From: a virus
Reading direction: 5' to 3' (one strand)
Virus record (IMG/VR): IMGVR_UViG_3300009098_000221
Location: 1 to 31,404 of that record
Length of the DNA: 31,404 nucleotides
In this document: positions 23,132 to 29,968 of the stretch, in pieces
Layout of the letters: the number at the start of each line of letters is the position of its first letter
Position numbering within the stretch: the stretch's first letter is position 1
The notes under the pieces: model-generated
The model's input: the letters and a program-made list of their open reading frames with translations, nothing else
Database searches by the model: none
Told to the model about the DNA's origin: nothing
Position numbers and translations under genes: made by a program

Positions 23132-25057
23132 CTACCAACCTGATATCGGATCGGTGGGACGCCACGCCTGACGCTTGGACTTCGGGCGCGGCGGCTGGTA
23201 CTTGTCCATCACCGCACACGCGATCATCGCGCTCACCAGGCGGTCGTCATGCTCGCCGGCCTGCGCCTCGTGCTTGCCGCGCTCGGTGATCACATAGGTC
23301 TGCAACTGGCGGGCCGTCTTCAGATCCCTCACGCCGTGCGTGTCGTCGCGCAGCGCCTCGGCGAAACTGCCCTCCATCCACGGCTTGCTCTGGGCGTCGG
23401 TCTTCCAACCGGGCTTCTGTTCCTGGTCCTCTTTCAGCGTGCCGAGCCGGGAGCGCTTGATCAGCTTCGGGTAGCGGAACGTGTTCTTCAACGTCTCCAC
23501 CACGTAGATCCCGGGGCCGTTGATCTCGGGGGCCAGCCACGCATTGTTGTAGTAGAGGGCGGTGAGGAGTACGAGTTCCGGCAGCTCGTCCAGGTCCGCG
23601 CGGGACTCGTGGACAGCGGCCTGCTCGCGGGTGCGGTGGTTCCAGACCTGGATCACATGGAAGTCCCCGTCGGTGAACGTGTTCGACCGGCCTTCCGCCA
23701 CATCCACCGCGACAACATAGGCGCCATCCTCGGTGATGTCGTCCGTTTCCCCGGCCTTCTTGGGCTGCTCCCACACATCCAGCCGCGGCATCCCCGGGGC
23801 TAGGTCAGACGGGGGAACCCAGATGGCCTCTGTCGGGACGATCACCGTGCCGCCCTTCGTCCTGCGCTCCGTCTTGGCGCCCGCGCGTAGGCTGCCGGTG
23901 ACGGGTTTCGGGGCTTCCTCGGCGGCACGGATCGCCTTGGACACCAGGATCGAGGAGAACACGGTGCGGCCGGACCCTATGAACGCCTCCTCGTCCGACG
24001 CCGGGTTCTCCTGCTTGAACAGCTCGACGTTCGATTCGTGCTGCTCTCGGATCATCCGCCGGCGCCACAACAGTTGCTCGGGGGTGCAGCCGTACAGGTC
24101 GATCAGTGCCTGCTCGGCCTCCGCGATCTCCCCCAAACGGTTCTCGTCACCGATCGTTTCCACGAACCGTTCACGGTCCTCGACCGTCGGGAAGGCCTGG
24201 GAGCAGTCGGGGTCGCGCCACCACGGGATGAAGATCGCCGCGTAGGACTCGCCGCTGTCGGGGTCTGCCTGCCCGTCGCGTGCGGACAGCCACCGCTTGT
24301 GGAAATGGTTCAGGCCGTTGGCGGTGGACTCGATCACCACGATCGTCTCAGGCACATACGGCACGGCGTTCATCAGCCCGGATACCTTTCGGGTGACGGC
24401 GTTGGGCTCATACCAGGCGTACTCGGACAGGTGAAGCATCGTCGGGGTCAGCCCGCGCCCCGAGTCGGGTGTGCCTGCGGTGTCAACCTCGAACACGCTG
24501 GACCCGGTGCGCCCGAGTTCCCTTGACCGTTTGGACGCCTCCCCGAACGTCATGAACTTCCGGCCGTTCAGGGACTCGGACTGGCCGATGATCGGGGGCT
24601 TGACGTTGAACCCGAGGCCGAACTGCTCGATCGACGGCAGATGCGCCCACGCCGTCTTTGCCATGCTCAGGATGTACCCGGCCGTTTTTACGTCCTGGGC
24701 GACGATGATCCCGTGCTGGTACTCGATCATCGTCAGCCGCTGGAGGAACTTCATCGCGACCCATGTGGACATGCCGGTCTTGCGGGCCTTGCAGATGATG
24801 GCCCGCATCGGTTTGTCCGCGGCGCGCTGGTTCTCCAGGGCTTCGTCTAGCTCAAGCTGCCACGGGCGGGCGACCAAGGGGACGAGTTTGCCGCCCTGCT
24901 TGGGCAGGATTTTGACGAGCCCCTGGAACTCTTTCGGCCCCGGGGTGTGCCACTGGCCGTCGTCGGTGCGGTAGACACCCCCGGCCCAGAAGGGGGTGTC
25001 GTACCTGAACCTGTCTTCGAGGGCTTGGCGCTGCTCGCCGGTTAGCCCTCTGGGCAC
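23132..25057 (-). CDS. terL: Terminase large subunit (packaging ATPase and nuclease)
   Basis: A 641-residue protein with all expected parts. The Walker A variant is CKARKTGMST (89-98), the Walker B-like motif is MLHLSEYAWY (207-216) and the coupling motif is TIVVIESTANG (238-248). The RNase-H-like nuclease domain has D451 in VVAVDVAEG, E510 in APEINGPG and D603/D604 in GEHDDRLVSA. It pumps DNA into the prohead through the portal and cuts it at the end. The GTG start lies five bases after the previous stop, with no strong ribosome site, which suggests coupled translation. The terminase family is clear, though the packaging mode (cos or pac) cannot be read from it. Confidence 0.97.
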   Translation of the reverse strand: MPRGLTGEQRQALEDRFRYDTPFWAGGVYRTDDGQWHTPGPKEFQGLVKILPKQGGKLVPLVARPWQLELDEALENQRAADKPMRAIICKARKTGMSTWVAMKFLQRLTMIEYQHGIIVAQDVKTAGYILSMAKTAWAHLPSIEQFGLGFNVKPPIIGQSESLNGRKFMTFGEASKRSRELGRTGSSVFEVDTAGTPDSGRGLTPTMLHLSEYAWYEPNAVTRKVSGLMNAVPYVPETIVVIESTANGLNHFHKRWLSARDGQADPDSGESYAAIFIPWWRDPDCSQAFPTVEDRERFVETIGDENRLGEIAEAEQALIDLYGCTPEQLLWRRRMIREQHESNVELFKQENPASDEEAFIGSGRTVFSSILVSKAIRAAEEAPKPVTGSLRAGAKTERRTKGGTVIVPTEAIWVPPSDLAPGMPRLDVWEQPKKAGETDDITEDGAYVVAVDVAEGRSNTFTDGDFHVIQVWNHRTREQAAVHESRADLDELPELVLLTALYYNNAWLAPEINGPGIYVVETLKNTFRYPKLIKRSRLGTLKEDQEQKPGWKTDAQSKPWMEGSFAEALRDDTHGVRDLKTARQLQTYVITERGKHEAQAGEHDDRLVSAMIACAVMDKYQPPRPKSKRQAWRPTDPISGW

Positions 25058-25061
25058 ACGC

Positions 25062-25397
25062 TTAGCGGCCTACGCAGTAGAACTGTGCGGCGGCGACGGC
25101 GGTCAGCGAGACACCGGAGCCGGCCTCTTTCGCGACCACTTTTTCGGCTGCGGCGCCGCCGAAGACCTTGACTTTGCCTTCGGTGTATTCCAGTGTCCAC
25201 CCGGCCGTGGGGTTGATGAACATGAAGTCGATCTTTTCCGGCAGTTCGTAGCGGCCTTCGGAGACGCTGACGAGGCTGTTGCCGCCCGTTTTGTATTCCG
25301 AGCCGAGGGCGATCGTGCCGACGTACCCGTAGACGGATTCGCCGAGCTTGAACTTGCGGGTCACGGTGTAGGTTGCTTTTTCGTTTGCTGCGGCCAT
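25062..25397 (-). CDS. Small beta-rich protein upstream of terminase
   Basis: A 111-residue protein with GAGGAG spaced nine bases before ATG. Strand-rich sequence: YTVTRKFKLGESVYGYVGTI, GRYELPEKIDFMFINP, TLEYTEGKVKVFGGA. It has no membrane segment or cysteine cluster, with a single Cys near the end. A compact decoration or head/tail accessory protein is possible because it precedes terL, but no family is recognised. Confidence 0.65.
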   Translation of the reverse strand: MAAANEKATYTVTRKFKLGESVYGYVGTIALGSEYKTGGNSLVSVSEGRYELPEKIDFMFINPTAGWTLEYTEGKVKVFGGAAAEKVVAKEAGSGVSLTAVAAAQFYCVGR

Positions 25398-25400
25398 CGT

Positions 25401-25823
25401 TTACTCCTCTGTTGACGTTGCAGATGGTGCTTCCTGCTGTGCCCCCGAAGGAGCGTTGAAAGACGGGTCCGCCGCCTGCGACTGCGGGATGTCTGAGGCG
25501 ACACCGACGGGTTCGGCGGGGGGTTTGGCGGCGTGGATACCGATCGTGTACGGCGAACGCTGGATGGGGCGCTGCACGACCTCCGGTGCGATGTTGGTCG
25601 TGAGGCGCAGTTCCTGTCTGAGCCCGTCGCGGTCAAAGCCGCGGGCGATGTAGCGAACGTCGTCCTGGGCGCCGGTGAACACAACGTCGCCGTCCTCGGA
25701 TGCGCGTTTGCGGTCTACGCAGGCGTGTGCCGCGCCGGGCCACAGCACTTTGCTGTCGCCTGTCTCGAACAGTTCGACCACTGTGTTCGGCTCGAAGCGG
25801 CCTCCGATGTGGATCTCGGCCAT
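25401..25823 (-). CDS. Small protein with beta N-terminus and disordered tail
   Basis: A 140-residue protein. The first about 90 residues look folded (EIHIGGRFEPNTVVELFETG, VVFTGAQDDVRYIARGFDR) and the last 50 are Pro/Ala/Ser/Gln-rich. ATG 25823 lacks a clear ribosome site. It sits just before the 111-residue beta protein, separated by three bases, and the TAA of this gene lies between the next gene's GAGGAG and ATG. Function unknown. Confidence 0.65.
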   Translation of the reverse strand: MAEIHIGGRFEPNTVVELFETGDSKVLWPGAAHACVDRKRASEDGDVVFTGAQDDVRYIARGFDRDGLRQELRLTTNIAPEVVQRPIQRSPYTIGIHAAKPPAEPVGVASDIPQSQAADPSFNAPSGAQQEAPSATSTEE

Positions 25824-25860
25824 GTGGTCGAACTGTGGCAGAACGACAGGACGCCGTTGG

Positions 25861-26061
25861 TCACTCGCTGCTCCCGGTATCGGCTAGGACGGCCCACCTC
25901 GCCGCGCGCTTTTGCAGTTTCTCGATCTTCCGTTCGGCGCGGGCTTCTTCGCTCGGACTACGACCGGGGAACGGCCTGATCCAATGGCTCAGGTAGTGCT
26001 CGGCGTCGGCTAGCGCCTCCTGTGCCGCCCGCAGCCGCCATCTGCGGAACGCCGCTATCAC
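25861..26061 (-). CDS. 66-residue basic helical protein
   Basis: Starts at ATG 26061, overlapping the previous stop as ATGA. The product (FRRWRLRAAQEALADAEHY, then EEARAERKIEKLQKRAARW) is a charged helix or helical hairpin with a hydrophobic WI in the middle. It has no recognised family. It belongs to a chain of overlapping small genes upstream of the terminase. Confidence 0.6.
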   Translation of the reverse strand: MIAAFRRWRLRAAQEALADAEHYLSHWIRPFPGRSPSEEARAERKIEKLQKRAARWAVLADTGSSE

Positions 26062-26345
26062 GTCGCCTCCCTATCGAGAGCGCGGCGAGCGGCGAAGACC
26101 TTTTTTGCAACGCTTCGCATCGCGCCTGCCGCACCGAAGGCTGGCTCGTCGGGGCCGATTTCGATGTCTTCGATTTCCCTCAAGGCGGCTAGTGCCTCGT
26201 CACGCTCGGCCTCGCAGGCGGTAAGGGCAGACTCGGCAGCGGCGACTCGCTTGCTGATGGCCTGGTCGTATTTCTCGGCGGGGGTAAGGCACTCCCAAGC
26301 CTCGGTCGTCGGCTCGTCCTCCCTGTCCCTGCGCTCAACGGTCAC
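26058..26345 (-). CDS. 95-residue coiled-coil protein
   Basis: I placed the start at GTG 26345, where GTGA overlaps the upstream stop, giving VTVERRDRED as N-terminus. A helix with Ala/Glu/Arg heptads follows (KYDQAISKRVAAAESALTA, then ERDEALAALREIED), and a basic end. The first residues repeat the start of the upstream gene (PVERRERN versus TVERRDRE), and the DNA shares 15 identical bases there. Function unknown. Confidence 0.6.
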   Translation of the reverse strand: MTVERRDREDEPTTEAWECLTPAEKYDQAISKRVAAAESALTACEAERDEALAALREIEDIEIGPDEPAFGAAGAMRSVAKKVFAARRALDREAT

Positions 26346-26848
26346 GCCAGCACCATTTGAGCACCGACAGGTTCCAGCGGCTCGGGCATCGAGTCGGGCG
26401 AGAGTTTGAGCGCGTACAGGCCGCCAGCGGTCATCCCGCACCGTTCCCATCCGGCCCGCAGATAGCAGCGGCCAGGGTCGCGCTTGCGACGGGTCTTAGC
26501 CGCGTTCACGAACGTCACGATGCCGAGCGCGGGCGGGTCGCCGTAGCGCCAGCATGTGACCGCCACCGCCTCGCGGATCAGGTCGCTCGACAGCACCGGC
26601 CCCTCGTTGCGAAACAGCGAGCACACCCACGCACCGGGCCAAGCGTGGCGCACATACTCGGCGAACGGCCAAGACGTCACCCACAGCGCGTCGGCATCCT
26701 CGGTGAGCAGGACAAGGTTCCGGCCGGGCGGGACGAACTGCGGCGAACCGACAGCGCGCCGGTTGTAGTGCCGGTCGGCGAGGGGCAGCGCCCGCACGTC
26801 AAAGCGATTCGACAGCCGCCAGTTCCTCTCCCTGCGCTCAACGGGCAT
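26342..26848 (-). CDS. GNAT-like / possible Mom-family DNA-modification protein
   Basis: A 168-residue protein from ATG 26848, with GAGG six bases upstream. The sequence pattern is NWRLSNRFDVRALPLADRHY, SPQFVPPGRNLVLLT, WVTSWPFAEYVRHAWPGAW, LSSDLIREAVAVTCW, then GIVTFVNAAKTRRKRDPGR and a C-terminal AGWERCGMTAGGLYALKL. I know near-identical patterns from actinobacterial phages and hosts. The last part, TFV..K.RRKRDPGRCYLRAGWE..G.T, resembles the acyl-CoA-binding/core region of Mom-like GNAT-fold proteins that hypermodify adenine. That link is an inference from fold-like sequence order only. It overlaps the upstream gene by 11 bases and the downstream one by GTGA. Confidence 0.7.
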   Translation of the reverse strand: MPVERRERNWRLSNRFDVRALPLADRHYNRRAVGSPQFVPPGRNLVLLTEDADALWVTSWPFAEYVRHAWPGAWVCSLFRNEGPVLSSDLIREAVAVTCWRYGDPPALGIVTFVNAAKTRRKRDPGRCYLRAGWERCGMTAGGLYALKLSPDSMPEPLEPVGAQMVLA

Positions 26849-27683
26849 CAGGAACCTCGAACAACGGCGACGAGATTGTGCCATCGGGGTTGCAGGCTGG
26901 GCACGGCTCGACCCGGATTACTTCGTCGCTCAGTTTGGACTTTGACACCCATGCCTTACCGCCGCAGGTGTCGCAAAGAACCTCGCGCAGCCCCTCTGTC
27001 TCCCGTACAGGAGGGGCGGCGAGGCGGTCCATGATGAACAAGACGTTCGCCTCGGCCTCGCACAGTCGGGACTCGCGTTCCTCGTAGGGCAGGTCAGCGA
27101 AGTCCGTTTCGGAGTCCGCGTTGCCGCATTTGGTGTCCTGCCGATACATCTCCCGCGCCCAAGCAACGACGACGCTCTCGGGGGCTTCTAGCGGCCCCTC
27201 GTCTGCCCGTACAGGAGGCAGCGGGCCTAACTCGACACCATCGGGAAGCGCGAACTCGTCAGGCGGCGGCTCGTCCTCCGCATCGACGGGAGTGCGCCCC
27301 GCGAGAATGTCCGTCACGCGACCGGCAACTAGCGACGGATGCTTTTCCAGCCCCACTCGCCGTTCGTGGTGGACCGCCGCGTACACGGCCCGCTGAATCG
27401 CGTCTGCCCGTACAGGAGGCTCAGATGGCGGGCCGGTTGCGATTTCCGCCGCTGGCTGGCCGGGCGCGGCATTTGGATCCCCGGGCTGTCCAGCACTTAC
27501 GCTCCCCGCGCCCCTTACCTGGCGGTCACGGCCATCTGAAGTTGTTTGCTCTGCCCGTACAGGAGGGGAAGAAGCGGCGAGATAGGCCTCGATGGCGGTT
27601 TCCAACGCGCCTACTTGGTTGCGGCCCCCGATGGCGGCGCCCCACGCCTTCCACGCGGCGTCGAACGCGCTCGCGTCAAGCAT
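26838..27683 (-). CDS. Modular zinc-ribbon protein with four PPVR linkers
   Basis: A 281-residue protein from ATG 27683. Four PPVR segments (residues 40, 89, 156, 224) divide it into five parts: a helical N-terminus (LDASAFDAAWKAWGAAIGG), a disordered Gly/Pro part, a helical part (IQRAVYAAVHHERRVGLEKH), a second helical part (ESVVVAWAREMYRQDT, LCEAEANVLFIMDRL) and a C-terminal zinc ribbon (CDTC at 237-240, CPAC at 261-264). The linkers are nearly identical in DNA as well as protein. The upstream extension of the frame is Arg-rich and probably not translated. Function unknown; it could be an adaptor or an anti-host protein. Confidence 0.7.
   Translation of the reverse strand: MLDASAFDAAWKAWGAAIGGRNQVGALETAIEAYLAASSPPVRAEQTTSDGRDRQVRGAGSVSAGQPGDPNAAPGQPAAEIATGPPSEPPVRADAIQRAVYAAVHHERRVGLEKHPSLVAGRVTDILAGRTPVDAEDEPPPDEFALPDGVELGPLPPVRADEGPLEAPESVVVAWAREMYRQDTKCGNADSETDFADLPYEERESRLCEAEANVLFIMDRLAAPPVRETEGLREVLCDTCGGKAWVSKSKLSDEVIRVEPCPACNPDGTISSPLFEVPDAR
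27002..27566 (-). repeat. Four in-frame copies of CCCGTACAGGAGG within one gene
   Basis: The 13-base sequence occurs at 27002-27014, 27206-27218, 27407-27419 and 27554-27566. The last three share 16 bases (CTGCCCGTACAGGAGG). Spacings are 204, 201 and 147 bases, all multiples of three, so every copy encodes PPVR in the same frame on the minus strand. Confidence 0.95.
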
Positions 27684-27844
27684 CAGGAACCAGCACCTTT
27701 CTCGAAAGATCGGCACCAAGGGAACGCGCATGAGCCTCTGCGCGAAGAACGGCCTCGTCGCGCGTCGGTGCGCCCGAGCGAGTGCCCGCGCGGGGATAGG
27801 TCGTGCGTTCCGCCCGCCACCCCGCACAACCCCTGCACGATCAC
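27683..27844 (-). CDS. Candidate 53-residue small protein
   Basis: A 54-codon frame exactly fills the gap between two genes. GTG 27844 overlaps the upstream stop (GTGA), and its TGA overlaps the next ATG (TGATG). The peptide (VIVQGLCGVAGGTHDLSP onward) is Gly/Arg/Ser-rich and not strongly protein-like, so it may only be a linker in the message. Confidence 0.35.
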   Translation of the reverse strand: MIVQGLCGVAGGTHDLSPRGHSLGRTDARRGRSSRRGSCAFPWCRSFEKGAGS

Positions 27845-28032
27845 TTCGGAGCCTTACCCGAACCGAACGTCACCCCGTCAGCCGGCCTAGGCCCAACCGC
27901 CTGGATCACCGAGTTCCGCCGCCAGTTGCGGGCACGCGCCAGCCTGTGCTCAGGCTTCAACTTCAACACCCTCGCCCGGGTCGCATCATCCAGCCACGCC
28001 AGGTACGCCGTGATGAGCTCGTCGTCGGTCAA
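27841..28032 (-). CDS. 63-residue partner of the ribbon-helix-helix gene
   Basis: ATG 28032 overlaps the stop of the ribbon-helix-helix gene (ATGA). The product has an acidic-then-helical N-terminus (TDDELITAYLAWLDDATRA) and a basic middle (LARARNWRRNSVIQAVG). The coupled pair of a small DNA-binding protein and a tiny partner resembles a toxin-antitoxin or regulator/accessory pair. No toxin fold can be seen. Confidence 0.6.
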   Translation of the reverse strand: MTDDELITAYLAWLDDATRARVLKLKPEHRLARARNWRRNSVIQAVGPRPADGVTFGSGKAPK

Positions 28033-28259
28033 TGCCCCGGCCTCAGATACTCCGGCAGCGCCTCGACCTCGGCCACCGCATCCTCGGCCCGCAGCTTGCC
28101 ATGCAACGTCCGCGCAGGCACCGACCTATCCACAGCATCCACGCACACCCCCAACCGCAACCTCGCCGCCTCCCGCAACCAGTCATTGCGAGACACCCCA
28201 CCACGAGCACCATCAATCGCGACCAGCTCATCCGGCGGCAACCTGAGATTCACCTGCAC
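28029..28259 (-). CDS. Ribbon-helix-helix DNA-binding protein
   Basis: The N-terminus VQVNLRLPPDELVAID followed by SRNDWLREAARLRLG is a clear ribbon-helix-helix (CopG/Arc-type) pattern: one beta strand and two helices. A C-terminal extension of about 40 residues follows, possibly for binding the 63-residue partner. GGAGG lies five bases before GTG 28259, so I favour that start (76 residues); ATG 28262 and ATG 28271 are in frame. The promoter and GGTACC boxes just upstream suggest that it represses its own transcription. Confidence 0.8.
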   Translation of the reverse strand: MQVNLRLPPDELVAIDGARGGVSRNDWLREAARLRLGVCVDAVDRSVPARTLHGKLRAEDAVAEVEALPEYLRPGH

Positions 28260-28272
28260 CATAGCCTCCATA

Positions 28273-28349
28273 TAGCTACCTATGGTACCACCGGCCCCTG
28301 AAGCTGTCAATAGGTACCACTACAGCCCCACCACAGTCATAGGTACCTA
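28273..28349. repeat. 29-bp-spaced GGTACC operator or iteron-like boxes
   Basis: GGTACC occurs at 28284-28289, 28313-28318 and 28342-28347, exactly 29 bases apart each time, within ATAGGTACC or TATGGTACC contexts. The third is a perfect 10-base palindrome, TAGGTACCTA (28340-28349). A one-mismatch relative, TAGCTACCTA, lies at 28273-28282. The boxes overlap the -10 and the upstream edge of the -35 of the RHH promoter. Confidence 0.8.
28282..28310 (-). promoter_or_regulatory. Promoter of the RHH gene
   Basis: On the minus strand a perfect TTGACA (28310-28305) is followed after 17 bases by TACCAT (28287-28282, 4 of 6 match to TATAAT). GGAGG and the start codon follow within 25 bases. Confidence 0.7.
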
Positions 28350-28496
28350 GTGGAACGGGACTCCTACACCAACAACAACACGCATGGGAGCCAGAGACTC
28401 AGCAAGACTTTGCGCGTGAACCTGCGCGAAGGGGCGGCCGGCCCAGGCCGGGACTCTTTGGCTCTACAGCTCGCATCATGCTGCCATCCCCGACCG

Positions 28497-28528
28497 TTGC
28501 GCCTGCCTGGTTAGGGCGCAATTGTGCC
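28497..28528. promoter_or_regulatory. Inverted-repeat cluster TTGCGCC / GGCGCAA / TTGTGCC
   Basis: TTGCGCC (28497-28503) and GGCGCAA (28515-28521) form a perfect 7-bp inverted repeat with an 11-base loop. Directly after it TTGTGCC makes a second near-palindrome, GGCGCAATTGTGCC. This looks like a protein-binding site; no gene on either strand explains it. Confidence 0.45.
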
Positions 28529-28643
28529 TATTTGCAGGGGATTAGACCAGTCATAAGCACAGGTACAACCACGCTAATCGAGCGCGCCGTGCGTTAGCCG
28601 TGCGCCCGTTTAGACGGTGATCGGCTCGTCGTGCTTGGTGTTA

Positions 28644-29117
28644 TTACGTGTGGTGGCGAGGATGCTGTTGGCGAGGGTGCTGCCTATGGGGGCTTCTGCT
28701 GGCTGTGTCGATGGTGCGGTTGAGGCGGCGTTGTTCTTTGCCGGGTATGGCGGCGGCCTCTCTCACACAGCGTGCCCATTCCTTGGCTAGTTTCGGGTCG
28801 CCTTTGCCTTTTCGGCTTTCTAGTGCGGTTAGTTCACGGTCGGCGAGGGAGAGCAGGCGTTGTCTTATGTGCTCGTTTGCGTCTGCTGCGGGCATGGTGG
28901 CGAGTGGGCTTTTGTCTTTGCCGGCCCTGCGTTTCTTGGCTGCCCTGGCGATGTAGGCGACTGAGCTGTAGGGGATTGTGAAGGGCTCTAGCTGGCTGTC
29001 TAAACGGCCGTTTTCGGCTCTGCGTTGGATCTCTGCGAGGGATAGGCGGCCGGATAGGGCGGCTGTCTCGATTGCGTGGCGTTGCTCTGTGGAGTAGACC
29101 GGCGTCCAGTTGCCCAT
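28644..29117 (-). CDS. Terminase small subunit-like helix-turn-helix protein
   Basis: From ATG 29117 the product is 157 residues. The N-terminal part (YSTEQRHAIETAALSGRLSL, AEIQRRAENG, FTIPYSSVAYIARAAKKRR) has the helix-turn-helix layout seen in actinophage small terminase subunits. A helical oligomerisation-like region follows (LLSLADRELTALES, LAKEWARCVREAAAIPG), then a His/Arg/Gln-rich tail (SPHRQHPRQQHPRHHT). TerS recognises phage DNA for packaging. It lies 3.6 kb upstream of terL instead of next to it. No ribosome site precedes the ATG. A general regulator is the alternative. Confidence 0.6.
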   Translation of the reverse strand: MGNWTPVYSTEQRHAIETAALSGRLSLAEIQRRAENGRLDSQLEPFTIPYSSVAYIARAAKKRRAGKDKSPLATMPAADANEHIRQRLLSLADRELTALESRKGKGDPKLAKEWARCVREAAAIPGKEQRRLNRTIDTASRSPHRQHPRQQHPRHHT

Positions 29118-29188
29118 TGTTGTCGGGAGGTTACGGGGGCCGATGGACGCTGATAGTGGCCTGGTGGCTGTTGGGCCTGCAATCTTTA

Positions 29189-29206
29189 TGTCAATGGGCC
29201 TTGACA
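29189..29206. promoter_or_regulatory. Palindrome overlapping the -35 of the plus-strand operon
   Basis: TGTCAA-N6-TTGACA is a perfect 6-bp inverted repeat. Its right arm is the -35 box of the plus-strand promoter, and its left arm gives a TTGACA on the minus strand. A repressor bound here would block the promoter. Confidence 0.5.
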
Positions 29207-29229
29207 AGCATGAGGCGATGGTGTAGAAC
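29201..29229 (+). promoter_or_regulatory. Sigma70-type promoter of the plus-strand operon
   Basis: TTGACA (29201-29206), exactly 17 bases, then TAGAAC (29224-29229). A leader of about 35 bases ends in GGGAGG before ATG 29270. The perfect -35 suggests early expression by host polymerase. Confidence 0.75.
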
Positions 29230-29269
29230 TGCCTCAGTATCCATCCACTACATCGGGAGGCTAGAACCG

Positions 29270-29842
29270 ATGAGCGCATACATGGTCGATAAGGACCACG
29301 TTGATTTCCTGGTCCAGTCGGCAATCGCCGGCGCAACTGACAGCCGGGGCTGGGAGTCGCCTCACGGAGGTTTCTCTTGGTTCCACGATGGGACGCGATA
29401 CAGCGTCAAGGCGCACCTGGACGAGCCCGAGCGGGTATCGGCCTACTCCGTCGAGATCCCGCCGAGCACGTTGGGACAGCGGCTCGCGGATACAAACGCC
29501 GACAGCATCCACGCGCGCTACCCGGACACCGTTGATGATCCGTCAGCGATGCCCGGGCCGCTCGATCACTACTGGGAGCCTTACGTCTTCGAGCCCGTGG
29601 ACACTGGGCGCGAAGTGTTCAGCATCGGCGCGGGGTTGAAGCTCGCGGTCCAGCCCATCGCGTCAACCGCTGTAGTAGCCGCACAGCTCAACCACTACGA
29701 ATACCAGGCCTGCGAGCACGATGGGTGGAAGGACTCGGAGATGCGCGCGTTCATCGACGCGATGCGCGAGCGGCTTCTCTCCACGCTGCCGGGCGCCGAG
29801 GCTGCACCGTGGGGCTTCACGCGGACAGGGCAGGCTGCGTAG
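29270..29842 (+). CDS. Conserved phage protein, first gene of the plus-strand operon
   Basis: A 190-residue protein from ATG 29270, nine bases after GGGAGG. It contains FSWFHDGTRYSVKAHLDEPE, LGQRLADTNADSIHARYPDT and a YVFEPVDTGREVF..LKLAVQPI region. The LGQ.L...N..S..ARY pattern is shared with many actinophage proteins of unknown role that are made early. The acidic, mixed alpha/beta composition has no catalytic signature. It is followed by a 127-base gap with no gene beyond a five-codon frame. Confidence 0.75.
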   Translation: MSAYMVDKDHVDFLVQSAIAGATDSRGWESPHGGFSWFHDGTRYSVKAHLDEPERVSAYSVEIPPSTLGQRLADTNADSIHARYPDTVDDPSAMPGPLDHYWEPYVFEPVDTGREVFSIGAGLKLAVQPIASTAVVAAQLNHYEYQACEHDGWKDSEMRAFIDAMRERLLSTLPGAEAAPWGFTRTGQAA

Positions 29843-29968
29843 GGCAACGGCGAAACCGCGTCTCCGGGCGCGGTCTGCGGCTTATGGCCGTACTGACGAG
29901 CCCAAATCAAGTAGGCGCCGCGACGGGGCTAGACCGTCCGGCGCCATGGACAACGAGGAGTGAACTCG

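Larger units (their letters stand above)
28263..28643. other. Non-coding control region between TerS-like and RHH genes
   Basis: About 380 bases without a convincing gene. It holds the RHH promoter, the GGTACC boxes at 28273-28349, a small GC hairpin (CCGGC/GCCGG near 28437-28455) and the dyad cluster at 28497-28528. Closer to the TerS-like stop are short inverted repeats such as GATTAG/CTAATC. It could contain an origin or packaging site, but nothing shows this directly. Confidence 0.6.

Noticed and set aside
28273-28349. CRISPR-like reading of the 29-bp-spaced boxes
   Set aside because: The shared part is only about 8-10 bases per unit and it overlaps a promoter, so operator or iteron boxes fit better.
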